A DNA stretch of 64,000 nucleotides. Source: Otatea glauca. Lineage: Eukaryota > Streptophyta > Magnoliopsida > Poales > Poaceae. A model generated the notes under the pieces. The model searched no databases and had not been told where the DNA came from. It worked only from the letters and a program-made list of their open reading frames with translations. Positions within the stretch are counted from its first letter, which is position 1. Each line of letters opens with the position of its first letter. The translations under genes were made by a program, and so were the position numbers. Shown piece after piece: positions 46,901-59,400 of this stretch. The DNA is taken from contig CM070711.1 of NCBI GenBank assembly GCA_036346275.1, forward strand, positions 69,563,782 through 69,627,781, given 5' to 3'.

Positions 46901-49552
46901 CAATGGCATACTTGATTTAAATAAAAAGAAGAAAGGTGTTCACAGAACCATCATTTTGAAGGAATGAACACAATGTGTGTTTCACAATTTATAAAAACAG
47001 AATAGTGCCAGATTGCAGATTGATATACTGAGTTCAAATTAAACTATAGTAGCTAGGAAGGTCAGCATAATTTCACAATATATATTGAACACTCACTCAA
47101 ATTCACAAGAAATGCGGTATCTTCTAAGCTGATCTTCACGATCTTCCATGTCCTGTAAACTTCTCAATGCAGCATTACGAGTTCGAGTGGTCTCTGCTTC
47201 CAAAGATTTTGCCGCGAGAAGCTTCTCTTCTGCCTCATCGAATTTCTTCTGTGCGGCATCCGTCATTTGAAGCGCCTCAACCAATTTGGTTTCATATGAA
47301 ACCTTTATTTCGGCTGTTTCCCCACGCATATCGTGCAATGCTTTTTCAAGCTACATTAAAACATGGAATCAGCACCAGATTAAGCTGTTATGAAGTGGAC
47401 CAGAACTTTAATATAAAAGTCTCGTGTGTCCCTGTTTTGAGAAAAATCAAACAAGACAGACGGGGAATTATCATTTGATGCCAGAACTCCATAAACCTGG
47501 ATCAGGTATACCTACGTCGCTTACCATAGTAAAAAATCCAATACACATGTTCAGTATACAAGCACATCAGCAGTTGAGCTCATTGGAACACCCCTTTCGT
47601 ATTAGCTTGGCAGATGAATTTGACAATAAAAAGATGCGCTACTGACATCATCAATTTAAAGTTGACAGCCTGAACTACCCTACTGCTTATCCACACAAAT
47701 GACTTCATAATTATATATCATTGTTTGTACTTTTACATTCACCAAATCAAATAAACTAAGCTTAATAATAACTTTCAGGTTTCACATTCTTTTTGTATTT
47801 GCCAATTTCAATTCAATGTATATTGTTGACGAATCCATGAATAGCACATATCTTTAGTTCTTACAGACGTGAATATAAAAGAGTAGGTCTCTACATGCTT
47901 AATCAGAATGTAGACTTACATTAACAACACACTCCTTCTGAATGCCTAAATTCTTTTTGAGGCTTTCTTCCCTCTTCCTTGCTTCAGCTAAAGCAGATTG
48001 CTGGGAAGCTCGTTCACGCTTGTGCATGATTTCAGCAGACTCCGAAGAAGCTCTAAGTTGTTCGTACTTGGATGTCAACTCCTTCCGCTCCAATAAAATA
48101 AGCCCAAGATTGTGCTGGTAATCATAAATCTACAGAAAAAACGAGGGATAGAATAAAAAAAGAAAGAACTGATAACAAAATAGAAGCTATCATCAAGTCT
48201 CCGCTTGACAGATTAAACATGTAATCTTGCACTTTGTTCTCACAAGATATGCAACAGTTCCTCACCAAGACAGCTTACAGCAATGTACTAAATATTAGCC
48301 CTTTGGCATAGATCAAGGGAGTATGCGACATTGCATTTTGAATGGGAAAGTAAAGTAAATGATACAGAGAGGATTTTACATTAAGTGTTTGCATATGGTA
48401 ACATCAACAATTGCGCCAAGTTCATGATTTCTACCAACTTGGTAAAGTTACAAAAACATCATCCTACACATAGGACTTGCAGGAGATGAAAGTGTACCTG
48501 TATAAGAATTTTTGTATAATACTGATGTGATTAGCTACATAAAAAAGTAGTACTTCTGCATAAACCTAGCCTAGGAGTGATAAGAACTCCAATTTCTGCT
48601 ATAATTAATCCAAAGAACCACACTTATCCATTCTCTCTCTAAAGCACGGCTGACAAAGTGCCCACTAATCTACCAAAATTAGGTCACAATCACTATTTCA
48701 GTCAAACTTGAACCAAAGGATTAATGTTTTGCTGTTGAGATTCATCAATGATACCATAACATTAAAAAAAACGTTTCTGCAAATGCCAAAGCAATAACCG
48801 TTGTAGTCCTTCCAACCTTTGTGTTACACCTTGGCTGCAAACAAACTCACTTTAGATATACTACAATGCAGTAGACAATCCAGGCCTACTGCAACCGCTA
48901 TAGTTACGACAGTTCAAACCCCAAGGCATCAATAACCAAAACCCAATAAGCCATGAAAGTGAACACCAAAAAGCAACAAAATTGAAGAAATTACAATTCA
49001 GCAATCAACCAAATCAAACTGCAAATCCCTATAAGAGTCATCCCCAGCACACAAATTATAACCACCAAAGCAAAAACGACTTCTTTAATCGTTAGGCACC
49101 TCATCCAGCACAGCACTCACCACAGTACCCAGGAAACCAAGAAATGAGGCTGCGGGCAAAAGCCAAGATGCCATCCTTTCTCCAATACACCTCCCAGCAC
49201 ACCAAATCCCACCACCCCAAAGAAACCAAGAATCCGCGCAGCGATCGAATCGAAGCGGGGAAGTCTCCAAAGACCCGCCAATTCTTTTCACACACTGTTC
49301 TTGCTCTCCTCCCAAGGACTACTCCGACATACTAAGAACGGCAAACCATCGAACCAAAACCCAGCGCATCGACCGCACCACGCGGGGTACCTCGGACTCG
49401 AGCCGGGCGATGTAGGCGATGAGCGCCGCCTTGTCGCGGCGCCTGACGGACTCCTCGTCGAAGCCGGCCTCCCGCAGCTTCCTCCAGATCGCCTCGTCCC
49501 CGGCGACGCCGCCGCCGCCGCCGCTGCCTCCAGCCGGCCGCGGGCTCGCCAT
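43904..49552 (-). CDS. NMCP1B: CRWN/NMCP nuclear lamina coiled-coil protein, 8 exons
   Basis: Exons on the minus strand: 49552-49391, 48129-47920, 47350-47097, 46897-46627, 46538-46455, 46374-44672, 44581-44362 and 44035-43904. Phases agree throughout and give 1011 residues, close to other plant NMCP/CRWN proteins. The ATG at 49552 starts MASPRPAGG and is followed by DEAIWRKLREAGFDEESVRR, a conserved N-terminal motif. Residues from about 45 to 730 are almost continuous E/K/Q-rich coiled coil. Conserved tail features follow: SWVRKCAQVIFKRSPEK (about 790-806), a basic RKHRRS nuclear-localisation-like patch (about 876), an acidic DSDDEGEEEE run and the terminal KKLWRFLIT. CRWN proteins line the inner nuclear envelope and control nuclear size, shape and chromatin position. 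Whether it corresponds to rice NMCP1B or another member is from memory. Confidence 0.93.
44582..44671 (-). other. 90-nt frame-preserving intron in the CRWN gene
   Basis: Donor GTATAC and acceptor TTGCCAG bound a 90-nt AT-rich segment without stop codons. A TACTAAC branch-point-like motif lies about 20 nt before the acceptor. Removal joins SN to C-ASVLEEKC. Retention adds 30 hydrophobic and aromatic residues (WYTSFLHNNFNFTKIFGNF and so on) that do not resemble the rest of the protein. Confidence 0.7.
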
Positions 49553-49659
49553 GGCTTGGCCCGCCGGAACCCTAGATCTCGACGGCGCGCGCGGCGGCGG
49601 CCCCGGTCACGCGTTCCTCGGGGGCAGTGCTTTCCGGGCGAGTGGAGGTCACCCTCTCC

Positions 49660-49740
49660 CTCCCTATCTCCTCCTCCTCCTCTGTCTCTCTCTCTCTCTC
49701 GCCTCTCCTTTTCCTTTCTGCCTTTTTTTCCTCTCTTCTT
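49660..49740 (-). promoter_or_regulatory. CT/GA-rich tract upstream of the CRWN ATG
   Basis: A CTCTCTCTCTCTCTC run and flanking C/T-rich sequence lie 110-190 bp upstream of the ATG. On the coding strand this is a GA-rich 5' leader or GAGA-type promoter element, common in plant housekeeping genes. The exact transcript start was not determined. Confidence 0.45.
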
Positions 49741-51028
49741 TTGGGCGCTGCGCGTGTATGTGTAATTGTCTGCGTGTGTGTGTGTGTTGCGACTTACGAA
49801 GTTACGAGTTGGGGTTTTTTACTGTGAGTGTGAAGCTTGCGCTTCTTCGGTGGAGGGAGAAGGGTTTGGTTTGATGGGCGGAGGAGAAGCGGGTGAGATG
49901 TGCGGCTCTGGATGGACCGGGTGTATGCAGAGGGTGGTGGTTGTGGTATCGGGGTGGAGATTGATTATTGGCAGATTCTTTCCCTGCTTAACTTTCCCTT
50001 TATTATGTGGTCAATTTCGATTTTGTTGGATATGATCCCATATTCTTGTATTTGGTGTATATTTGATCAGATATGGCCAGCTTTGTTTCCACAAAGGGCC
50101 CCTTTCGAACGCCAGGGGTGATGAGCTGTGATATTCTAACGGCGCAATGCACATTTGTTTTCGGGAAGAATGTGTAGAATAGCCGTTGAATATTTCTATT
50201 TACATAATGTTACTCATATAATAAACAAATTGACTTTCCTCTGGTACTCATGAAAAATTAGTTATAATGTTGGTAAAATACCTCTATCGAGAAAATGCCT
50301 TAATTCTACAACTGTATATACTCCATCCTTTTTCTTTAGCTTGTTGTTTTTCGATATTGACAACGTATTCAATTAATACACATATTTTGTAGACGTTCGC
50401 TACACATTTTGGTAGTTGTTTCTGCTAATTGATCTAGGTTAGGGATAATAAAAATGTAATAATGTGACGTACTTTTTAATGACAAATATACTACTTGCAT
50501 TTTATACAACAGGTCTAAATACTTTTAACTATAAATTATTAATCAATTTTTTAACAGATTAACCGCTAGATGATAGTATAGTACTAGTGCAATTTATCAT
50601 TATTTGCTCTAGTACGAGCTTGCGGGTACTTGGCTTGTTGAATTATGCAAATAAACTTGTAGATTCACATTCTTAATATATTGCCTATGAGAAACTTCAC
50701 ATTTTATTAGTAGAAAGATCAAAACAAATACATAAAAGATTAGATAAATTTTACAGCGCATTGTACGGGTAGTATATGGTTGTATTAGAAATCATATCTA
50801 GCTGTTGTTTTGTTAAAAGTATTTCTACTGCTTAACTATAGAATAAGCTTAAATAAATTATAGTTAATCTGATCTATTGGATCGAAAAAATAAACGGTTC
50901 ATATTAAATTTAATATATCGTAAAAGAGCTCAAAAGATTAAGCAATCTAATATTTCCTGAGATGAGCAACCCAATATTTTTTTTAAGACGAGCGATCCAA
51001 TATTTCAGTACTACACTATGGTTGTGAT
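49741..51028. other. Upstream region of the CRWN gene
   Basis: Promoter-proximal sequence to about 50100, then AT-rich sequence without a recognised gene. A TGTGTGTGTG run lies at about 49774. Confidence 0.45.
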
Positions 51029-52461
51029 CAGGGTTCCAAATCTCGCCGAATTTCGGATTTCGGACTACCTCGAAATCTAAACTACCGGTCGGATGAAAAA
51101 AATAAAAAATTTGAAATTGCTACAGTAACCCAAAGTTTTATTTTTTCCCCCTCGCCGAAATTTCATGTTTTTTTGCCGGTTTTGAAACTTTTAAGGCCGT
51201 ATTTGGTCCAATAACCCTTAGGAAAGTCATCTCCTATGAAAATTTATTGAAAAACCGAATTTTTGAGATATTTTAAAATTTTGGCAGAAATAGTCAGATT
51301 TTTATAAAATTGTACAAGCTTGATAATGAGCTGAAAATTTTATAGTACTATCTTTAGTATCTTAGGAGCATACATAAAAATTTCAAAATAATTTAACTTA
51401 ATTTTTATCCTTAAAAAATCAAAAATAGAATGAACATTGTTGGGGCAGTTTTATTGTCAGAATTTTATAAATTTTCTTGAGTGTGATTATGATCTAGATT
51501 TTTTTTGAGAGATTAATAATTGCCTCATTACCACTATATAAATTTTCAAAAAAACTCAACATTGTTTGTTTGGTCAATCAAATCTATGTAAGTATTGAAC
51601 TTCGTTTGTTATATTATATTTCAAAAAGAAAAAAGAAAAAAACATAAATGGTACTGTGCTTTGTAAGAATTTTATAAATTTACTAGAGTGTGGTCATGAT
51701 TCAAAAATTTTATGAGATATTAATAACTTCCTTATCACCCTTCTATAAATTTTTCAAAAAAATCAATTTTTTTTATTGCTAAAGCAAATCTATTTATTGA
51801 TCATAAGGCTTTTATCAGGTCGTAGCACTGTCTGAATTTTTAAATATTATTTGAGAATGATAGTCATCTAAAAATTTTAAATAAATATTAATGTTACATC
51901 AGTACCATCCACAAAAAATTTCAAAAGTTTTTAACATAGTTTAGATAATTTTTCATTTTGTTCAAGTTTGTCGGTAAGCCTTTTAACAGGGCAGTAGTAC
52001 TTTTCGAATTATTAAAAATTCATATAATTTGATAATCATATGAAAATTTTATGAGAGTATTATAGATGCATAATAACCATGCAAAACAATTTTCAAATGT
52101 TTCTAACGTGGTTTCAACCATTTTGCATTCGGTTCAAAATTGCTGGTCAGCGTTTTATGAGGACAGTAGCAATGTTTGAATTTTTAAACATTCCACAGAC
52201 TTTAGAATTATCTGAATTTTTATGGAAATAACAGCTATGTGTCATAACACTCCAAAAAAATTTCAAAATTTGTCGATATCGTTTGACCCACTTTTCTTCC
52301 ATTGCAAAAACGTCGAAACTTTGGGATTTTTTGGCGAAATTTTGTTTTTCTTGGTAGAAAACAAACCGGATTTGAATTTTTGTTTTTGAATTTCAAACGA
52401 GATTTGTCCGAAATATCCGAATTTTGGCGAAATTTTATCGAAAACGAAATTTGAATCATTG
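51029..52461. mobile_element. Old hAT element (1433 bp)
   Basis: Left flank GTTGTGAT (51021-51028) and right flank GTTATGAT (52462-52469) agree at 7 of 8 positions. The ends are CAGGGTTCCAAATCTCG and, in reverse complement, CAATGATTCAAATTTCG, partly matching. Subterminal regions are rich in CGAAATTTCG-like words. The long AT-rich middle shows loosely repeated phrases and no transposase. Decay of ends and flanks suggests an older insertion than the other hAT elements here. Confidence 0.65.
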
Positions 52462-52754
52462 GTTATGATCCAAAGCTAAGCCCAGGCCTCTATTGTCGTT
52501 GGACTTATCGGCGAAATTATCGCTTTTTCGAGCCCTGCGAGTGATATTTTTGGCAAATTTGGCCTTCTTGTAAGTGAAATTGCAAACATAGGGATGGAGC
52601 TATTTTTGTAATTTCATCCGCAAAAGGGCAAAATTAAAAAAAAAATGCTACCAAAATAGAAAAGCTACGGTTTTAGGGTCTATATGGGGGACTGTAGCTT
52701 TTTTGAAAAGTTATCTTTTGGCTTTCTGAGATGAAAAGCGGGCTTAACTTTTTA

Positions 52755-52820
52755 TAAAAGAACGTTTAATAAATAGCTAATTTTCCTCAACAATAAGCTG
52801 TAAAAGCAAATTCAACCATT
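52755..52820 (-). repeat. Truncated inverted relative of the adjacent MITE
   Basis: About 65 bp (CGTTTAATAAATAGCTAATT, then TTCCTCA-CAATAAGCTGTAAAAGC) are the near-exact reverse complement of the middle of the MITE at 52901-53192. The surroundings (about 52690-52890) resemble the same family. Confidence 0.75.
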
Positions 52821-52900
52821 CTTTCAGTTTTCGTTAGTTATATATAGCTTTTGACTTATGTCGGAAACCATCTAAAAGCTAAACTGTTTGAGAGAACTTA

Positions 52901-53192
52901 GTGCCTGTTTCGGGGGTTTAAAGCCAATTTCAGCTCAATTTTTAAGTGGCTTTTGACAAAAGCCACATATAACTAAAAAAAGCCAAAAGCTAAAAAGTTA
53001 GGATGAATCTGCTTTTACAGCTTATTGCTGAGGAAAATTAGCTATTTATTAAACGATCTCTTATAAAAAGCTACAGCCGTTTTTCAGATTAAAAAATCAA
53101 AAAATAATTTTTTAAAAAAGTTACAACTCCCCTGAACAACTTTTACCGGCTTTTCAGAAACTGAACCTGATTTTTAAACCCCAGAGAGGGCC
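52901..53192. mobile_element. Tourist-type MITE (292 bp)
   Basis: TTA duplicates on both sides (52898-52900, 53193-53195). The ends GTGCCTGTTTCGGGGGTTTA and, in reverse complement, GGCCCTCTCTGGGGTTTA are related. The interior carries AAAAGC/GCTTTT words and is non-coding. Together with the inverted partial copy to its left it could form a long hairpin RNA. Confidence 0.75.
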
Positions 53193-53195
53193 TTA

Positions 53196-56014
53196 GCCTG
53201 CACCCCGTAGGCTTGGTCCACGGAAACATCCGAGGAAGGAGATCTTTTCGGCACCATATAAAAAACAATAAACCAACTCAGCACCAGGTGTATCGAACAA
53301 GCATGGCACGTAGGGCCAAGCACCCGTGGTCCGCACGTCAGTGACAGCAGTGGTATCGATTCCGGCGGCTAGTAAATGATAGAGGTCGCCTCGAGAAAAG
53401 CTGGCCTTTACTGCTGCCACTTAAAGCGGTGTAATCAAAAATGCTCCGTCCACAGAAACTTGCCCCGAAGGTCCGCAATAAGTGCCGGCGACATGTGGGC
53501 CCATAAAATTATTGGGCCCACCTGGAGGTGAGCCGAACGTTGGGAGAGGCTGGTCGGCGTGGGTGGAGGGAAGGTTGGCTCGGCGGATTTCGGCGTGGCG
53601 CCCGGCGCGTTTGAGCTGTGATGGCGCAAAGGGGGCCAAGCAAACCGATGAATTGGCCCGTGCGGGGCCCACTGCCCAGTGCGGATCTGAGGGATTATCT
53701 CTCTGGATGAGGAAGTGAGCTCGGGCTGCTTCAGCTAGCTGCTCTCGGTTCGGGAGTGGCGCCAAGCCGCATCCGAGGTGCGGGGTGGGGCGCACCAATC
53801 GCAGCGAAGATAACGAGCTTTGACTTTGACGGCTCCCTCCACGCCGGGCCCTGGCAATTCGTCATTTTGACTGATATCAGTTGTCACTTCTCTGAAACAA
53901 CCCGAAGGCCGGAGGAATGGATAGATAACATCTAAAGTGTATAATTTAAATAGTTTTATTTAGAATAATAAAAAATTTATATAGAGTTATTGAGACTTTT
54001 CTATTATATTTTTATTTATTCTCTCTCAACCATATGTTTTTATTCATTATCACCCACACGAAGTACTATTTCTTATCTTTCAAGACAATTAAGTGAGATA
54101 TCTAAGTTATTTTCTCTTATATATTTCTCAATTTTACTTTAATCTTAATTTTTATGCTAAATCAAAATACGCCTTATATTTATAAACAAATAGAGTACCA
54201 GTTGATGGAGTACCTTACCTGTTGAGTGTTCATGCATTGCTAGGAAAGCCTCCAGAATTCTAAACTATAGAAGCATGTAAAATGAATTCGTTTGAAGCCA
54301 TTTTGATCACATATCAAGGAAAGAAACATGACTAAATAAAAACTTGGAGTAATTTACATCCTATGGTATTGGTGTTGAAGGGTTTTTAGGACTGCTGAAT
54401 CATGGTAGAAATATGCATGACAAGGTTTGAGTTAACCTTATCTACAATCAGATAACCTAAATCTTTTGATATCCGGATAACAAATTTAAATATATCTGAT
54501 GTGCTTTCATTGAAAACAGAGAATAATAGTTCAGTACCGGGGAATCGAGTTTACAAAGTTGAAACACAAGCAACTTAGTTCATCTACGTTGGAATACAAA
54601 GGCATATGGAAAATGATTCAGGATTTAATTGACAATTGCTTAGCAATAACTTTAGAACTGACAACGTAGAATGATGCGGCAATATGTAGTTCTCTAGGGA
54701 TAAAGGCAGTAGGGAGGTCCTGTGTGAAATGAGACTGAGTTGAAAAAAAAATATTATCCTTCACACCCAAACCGATCAAAGAAAAAACATGGTTTTGCTC
54801 TAACCTGATTGGTGATATCTAGCAAAGGTGCAAATGAAAGACTGGTTGGGGGAAATTAGAGCACTTGTATGCCGGGATGGAATATACTTGTTGGGATAGA
54901 AATGAATGGATTGCCTCCTGGATTACTTCGTTTAGCGAATTTGAGGGAACCAAATGAAGAACCAACAATACACTAGTGAACAAATATAGCTATTTGAACA
55001 GGATACGTTCACAACAAAAAAAACTTACTTACCTACAATTATCAGCAGTGAGAGGGAACGATGGTGGACAATTAATCTACAGTTGTTAAAAGTTGAAAAG
55101 AAAAACAAATGAGAGACCAACCAGAAACTAAAAAAGCAAAGAATGTCAAAGATTGAAAGTTGAGAAGTGCTTCAATGCTTTCCTTTTTAATACAAGTTGC
55201 ACAAATCTTAAAGCAAGTAAAGAGGTAAGTAATTATCATCTATCCTTCATCCATGCTTTAATGTTTGTGCAACTGTTAAAAAGAAAAACATGGAAGAGGT
55301 AACAATTATTACTTAGACTGATAGTAAAGATTGAAAGTTTATCTGTGAGCTGAATAACATGAGAGAACAAATCAAAGTTACCACAAACATAACAATGAAA
55401 AAAATCTCACAACAGCAGATATGGAGTAGCTGTGCAAATTGTGCCAATCTAAAATATATGCAAATTAAACTGATCAAACAAAAAGCATGAGAAGAGATAA
55501 GACAAATTGCAAAAAAGAATAGCTTACAAAAGATGTTCTACCATGAATGAGCAATGGTGGAAATGTAACCCCGGTAATTCTCACTTGGTCTAAATAGCAT
55601 GTATATGATCCTGTGAGCATTGGAACACAAAATTTTCGATTAGGATAAGATATGTACAATATGACAATACTAAAAACAACAGTTAGCAACTTACGTAATA
55701 GGTTCGATTATAGCCAGGCCCATATGTAACGATGGTAGCAATTCGTTCGCCATAGTTGTAGCAACTCGAGCTAGACTGTGGGGAGGCTGCGAACATAGAT
55801 GACTCATCCTCACCGGTGAATCTGCTAATACTATTGCTGACTCTTTGTTGAACCTCCCGACTGCGGCAAATACGGTATTTTCTCGAACATTTGTAAGGCA
55901 TCGAGTGGGAACTATCTCGTCGAGGACACATTGTTGACACCACCGGCTGTGCGTTGCATGGCAAAGGTGACTAAGGCCAGCACCAAGTGCTCGACAAGGT
56001 CGGTGTAGGATCAA
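53196..56014. other. Intergenic sequence without a supported gene
   Basis: Positions 53200-53820 are GC-rich with open frames on both strands and no recognised domain. From 53940 to about 55680 the sequence is AT-rich. Text at 55690-56000 has minus-strand open frames without recognisable content. Confidence 0.4.
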
Positions 56015-56462
56015 GGATAACTGAATAGAGGGGTGAATAGGAGATTTTTAAATTTCTTTGTCTCTAATTCAACAATTTAACAAGTATGACAAGCTTGCAA
56101 ATTTAACAATCAAAATCTAAATAGTCTAGGTTTCACTAAAAGTACCAACAACCTAAGTCTAAACAAGAATAGCAATTCTAGATAGATGATCAAACACATG
56201 GTCGCTAGGAATGTAAAATTGCACAAGAGAAACAACGAGATTGCAAACCACAAGATGAATACAAAAACTTTTTCTCGTGGTCCGAGACTTGTCGGTCTCC
56301 CATAATCCACTTTGAGGTAGCTTAAACGAATCAAGCTAGCTCCTTGCGCAATTGAACCTTCCTCGATCACTAGGGGTAGCTCTTTTCCGCTTCAAGTAGG
56401 TGAGTTCTAACCTTTATACAAACACCGGGCCTATTCACAATCTTCTTTGAAGAGATCACCAG

Positions 56463-59400
56463 TGTCGGACCCTAGGAATAAAACCCCAAAATCCTCTGTG
56501 TAACTTATACTAGTCCAGAAAAAGTTAGTACACACAGTAGAAATGATATCACAACATATCCATCGTATATTATTAATTAATTATTCCAGTTTACAAAATG
56601 AGCGGCACGCAGGCCAAATAATAAAGCAGCGAAAATAAAGTAAATAGTTGTACAAAGCCTAATAGATTTGCCACAGGCAATCGACTGGGAAGCGGCCTAG
56701 TCCATCTGGTCCTCACCATCGTAGAAGTCCTCCTCTGAATCAAAAGTTACGTAAGGGTGAGTACAAAAGAACTCAGCAAGATACACAGGGGATGCAGTAA
56801 TAATGTAAAAGGATATAAAGGAAGGTTATATGGTTGAATTTAGCGTAAAGCGGCAAGTTTTCCAACATTTTAAATATTTTTCAAGGCATATGTTTAAGAA
56901 AGATGTTCTTTTTAACAAATTTAAGCACATGAATCCCTCCTGGAGTTAACCCAACTTTCCCAATCAATGGAATCACTCCATCCAAAACCATCTTTTTAAA
57001 GTCATTTTTGGAAACATTAAAATCTAATCCGTGAAAGGCTTGCTCGGCATGCCCATGAACGCGGGCGCGGCTAATCGATTAGTTTTCACTCTGCAGATGT
57101 TGTACAACTTTACCCACAAGACATGATTGCCTCCTTTTGCCCAAATACACACTTCCTTTGGTGTTTTGGCAGAAAAAATCATGACAAGGCCCCAATAAAG
57201 CTCCATTCACGTAGTCATGCCCGCTAAGGTTTCACCGCTGGTAGGGTTAAACCGTCCAGTCCAGAAGCCCCCTCTTGCGCCGAGTGGCAGCCTTACACCC
57301 ACCCCACTTTCAACCTAATGGCATGACTATCCATGGAATGTTGCAATACAGATAGCCAGGTCTGTTCCATACCAGACTTGTGGTAATACGGTAAGACTTT
57401 ACATTCAACGTGACACAGATCGGTCATTAATTGACTAGGTGAGCTTTCCATAAAACTCGTACCTTGCGCACCCACCTGTCAACCATTCTCGTCCGATCTA
57501 AACCACATTTTTTATTTTTAACTTGATATCACAAGTAACATAGAATTTCACATGAAATGATAAAGCCTTTGAAAAGAACTTTATTTATCTTAAATTCTCA
57601 AAAGGTCCTGATCTCGGTTCTAAGCACGTCTAAGCATATTTCTAATCATTTTGATATTTGTATATATTTCTTAGGGTTACAACGGAATAAGGTACTCAAA
57701 TTTCCAAGGTGGTTTTTGTTGGAAATATGCCCTAGAGGCAATCATAGAGATGATTATATTTTCATAAATGTTCATAAACTATGAGATTTTTCTTTGAATA
57801 ACATCATGGATATTGATTAACAAGGACGTGACTTGTTTGTGAAACTCTGTGTTCTTCTTTATGATGTACATTCTAAAAAAAGGGTCCCTAGTCGATAATC
57901 ATATGAGGACACATATGAGTAGACTAGCATATGTATTGGTCGATGACCATGTTTCACGGGTCATAGATATGGAGATATCAAACCAATAATATGGACACAT
58001 GTTAGAAAACGTAGTGTTGGACATCGACCCACTACGAGAACGTTGTATTCTTTCATGTCATCAGTTGGTCTCATATACGATGTGTATGATATATCCTTCG
58101 ACTTGAGATTATCGCATGTTCTCAAGGTGCGTAATGGTTTACTTAGGGGTCGTCAAACGCTACTCCGTAACTGGGTAGTTATAAAGATGGCTTTCGGGTT
58201 TGTTATGAAACATGGTGCGAGGCGTGGTCGATCAAAATAGGATTTTCCCCTCCATACAACAGGAGAGATATATCTAGGCCTCTCGAGTGAACGGATTCCA
58301 GAAACGCATGGCCATGCTACTCGAATAATCGAGTCAAAGAGTTAACTCGATGTATTTGGGAATCCGAGTCACGTCATCGAGAAAGAGTGGTCAAGCCATC
58401 CAACAAGGATGACAACAACTCGCCTTGGGATTGACCAATATCGTGAGGCAAAAGGGAATGCATATAGGACAGTGTTGAGGCTCGTCCGATCTTTACATAT
58501 TCTCGAGAGTCGATAAGTCCTGTTAGGGGTCGCTATCGACTATTGGTTGAATGCTCGACAGTCGAGTAGGAATACTCAATGATCGATAGGGGTACTCCAG
58601 CCATATCTGAGTGCATGTGAACCTATAGGGTCACACACTTAAGGGGTTGTAACCAATTCGGATAGGACTCGTGTTGTAATGGGCTTCAAGGGTTGAAACC
58701 CGTTATGGGACATCTATATAAAGGGAGGAGGTGCTGGCTTTTTATTGATAAGATATAGGAATTTGGAATTCCTGAAATCCTAGCCGTCACCCCTCCTTCG
58801 CCCAGAATCGCTCAACCGGCGCTAGCACTCCAGCGAGTGGTGTTCCTGCCCTGTACGTGTGGATACCTTAGAGGCGTTGCTGCGAAGCTTCAACGCTGGG
58901 ACGATCCGCAACCTAAGATGCTCACAAGAAGCTGTTGGAGGAGGAGCGAGGCTAGTACGACTACATCTGCACCACCGCGCTACATCGACTCTACTTCCGC
59001 TACGGGTTTGCGCGTCTAGTGGTAATTTTGTGATCTATAACTTGCAGTGATTCATTGGTTACGCGGTAGAAAATTTTGTTTTTCGCTAGAGTAGCCTACC
59101 CGTTCCCCAGAAGTTTTAATCAATTCGGAGAATAACTATTTATTTAAAACTGGGACTAAAACTATGTTGTTAAAATCATGAATGTAATAATTTAAATTCA
59201 AAATATAATTTAAAAACTGGAATCAACATGTTCAAGGATGTGTAACTTGCCTTGGTCGTAAAGTAGCTGCTCGAAATCGTCAGCCGCGAACTCCTTTGGC
59301 TCTTCGAAAAATCTATACGTGAAAACATCCAAATTCAAATAAAACACCGAACTAGCATAAAAAGAAATTTAGAATTTTATATTAATTTAGAAAGAAAAAC

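Noticed and set aside
53193..53798. Gene on the minus strand
   Set aside because: Moderate-length open frames exist in this GC-rich patch, but all lack recognisable motifs and overlap open frames on the other strand.
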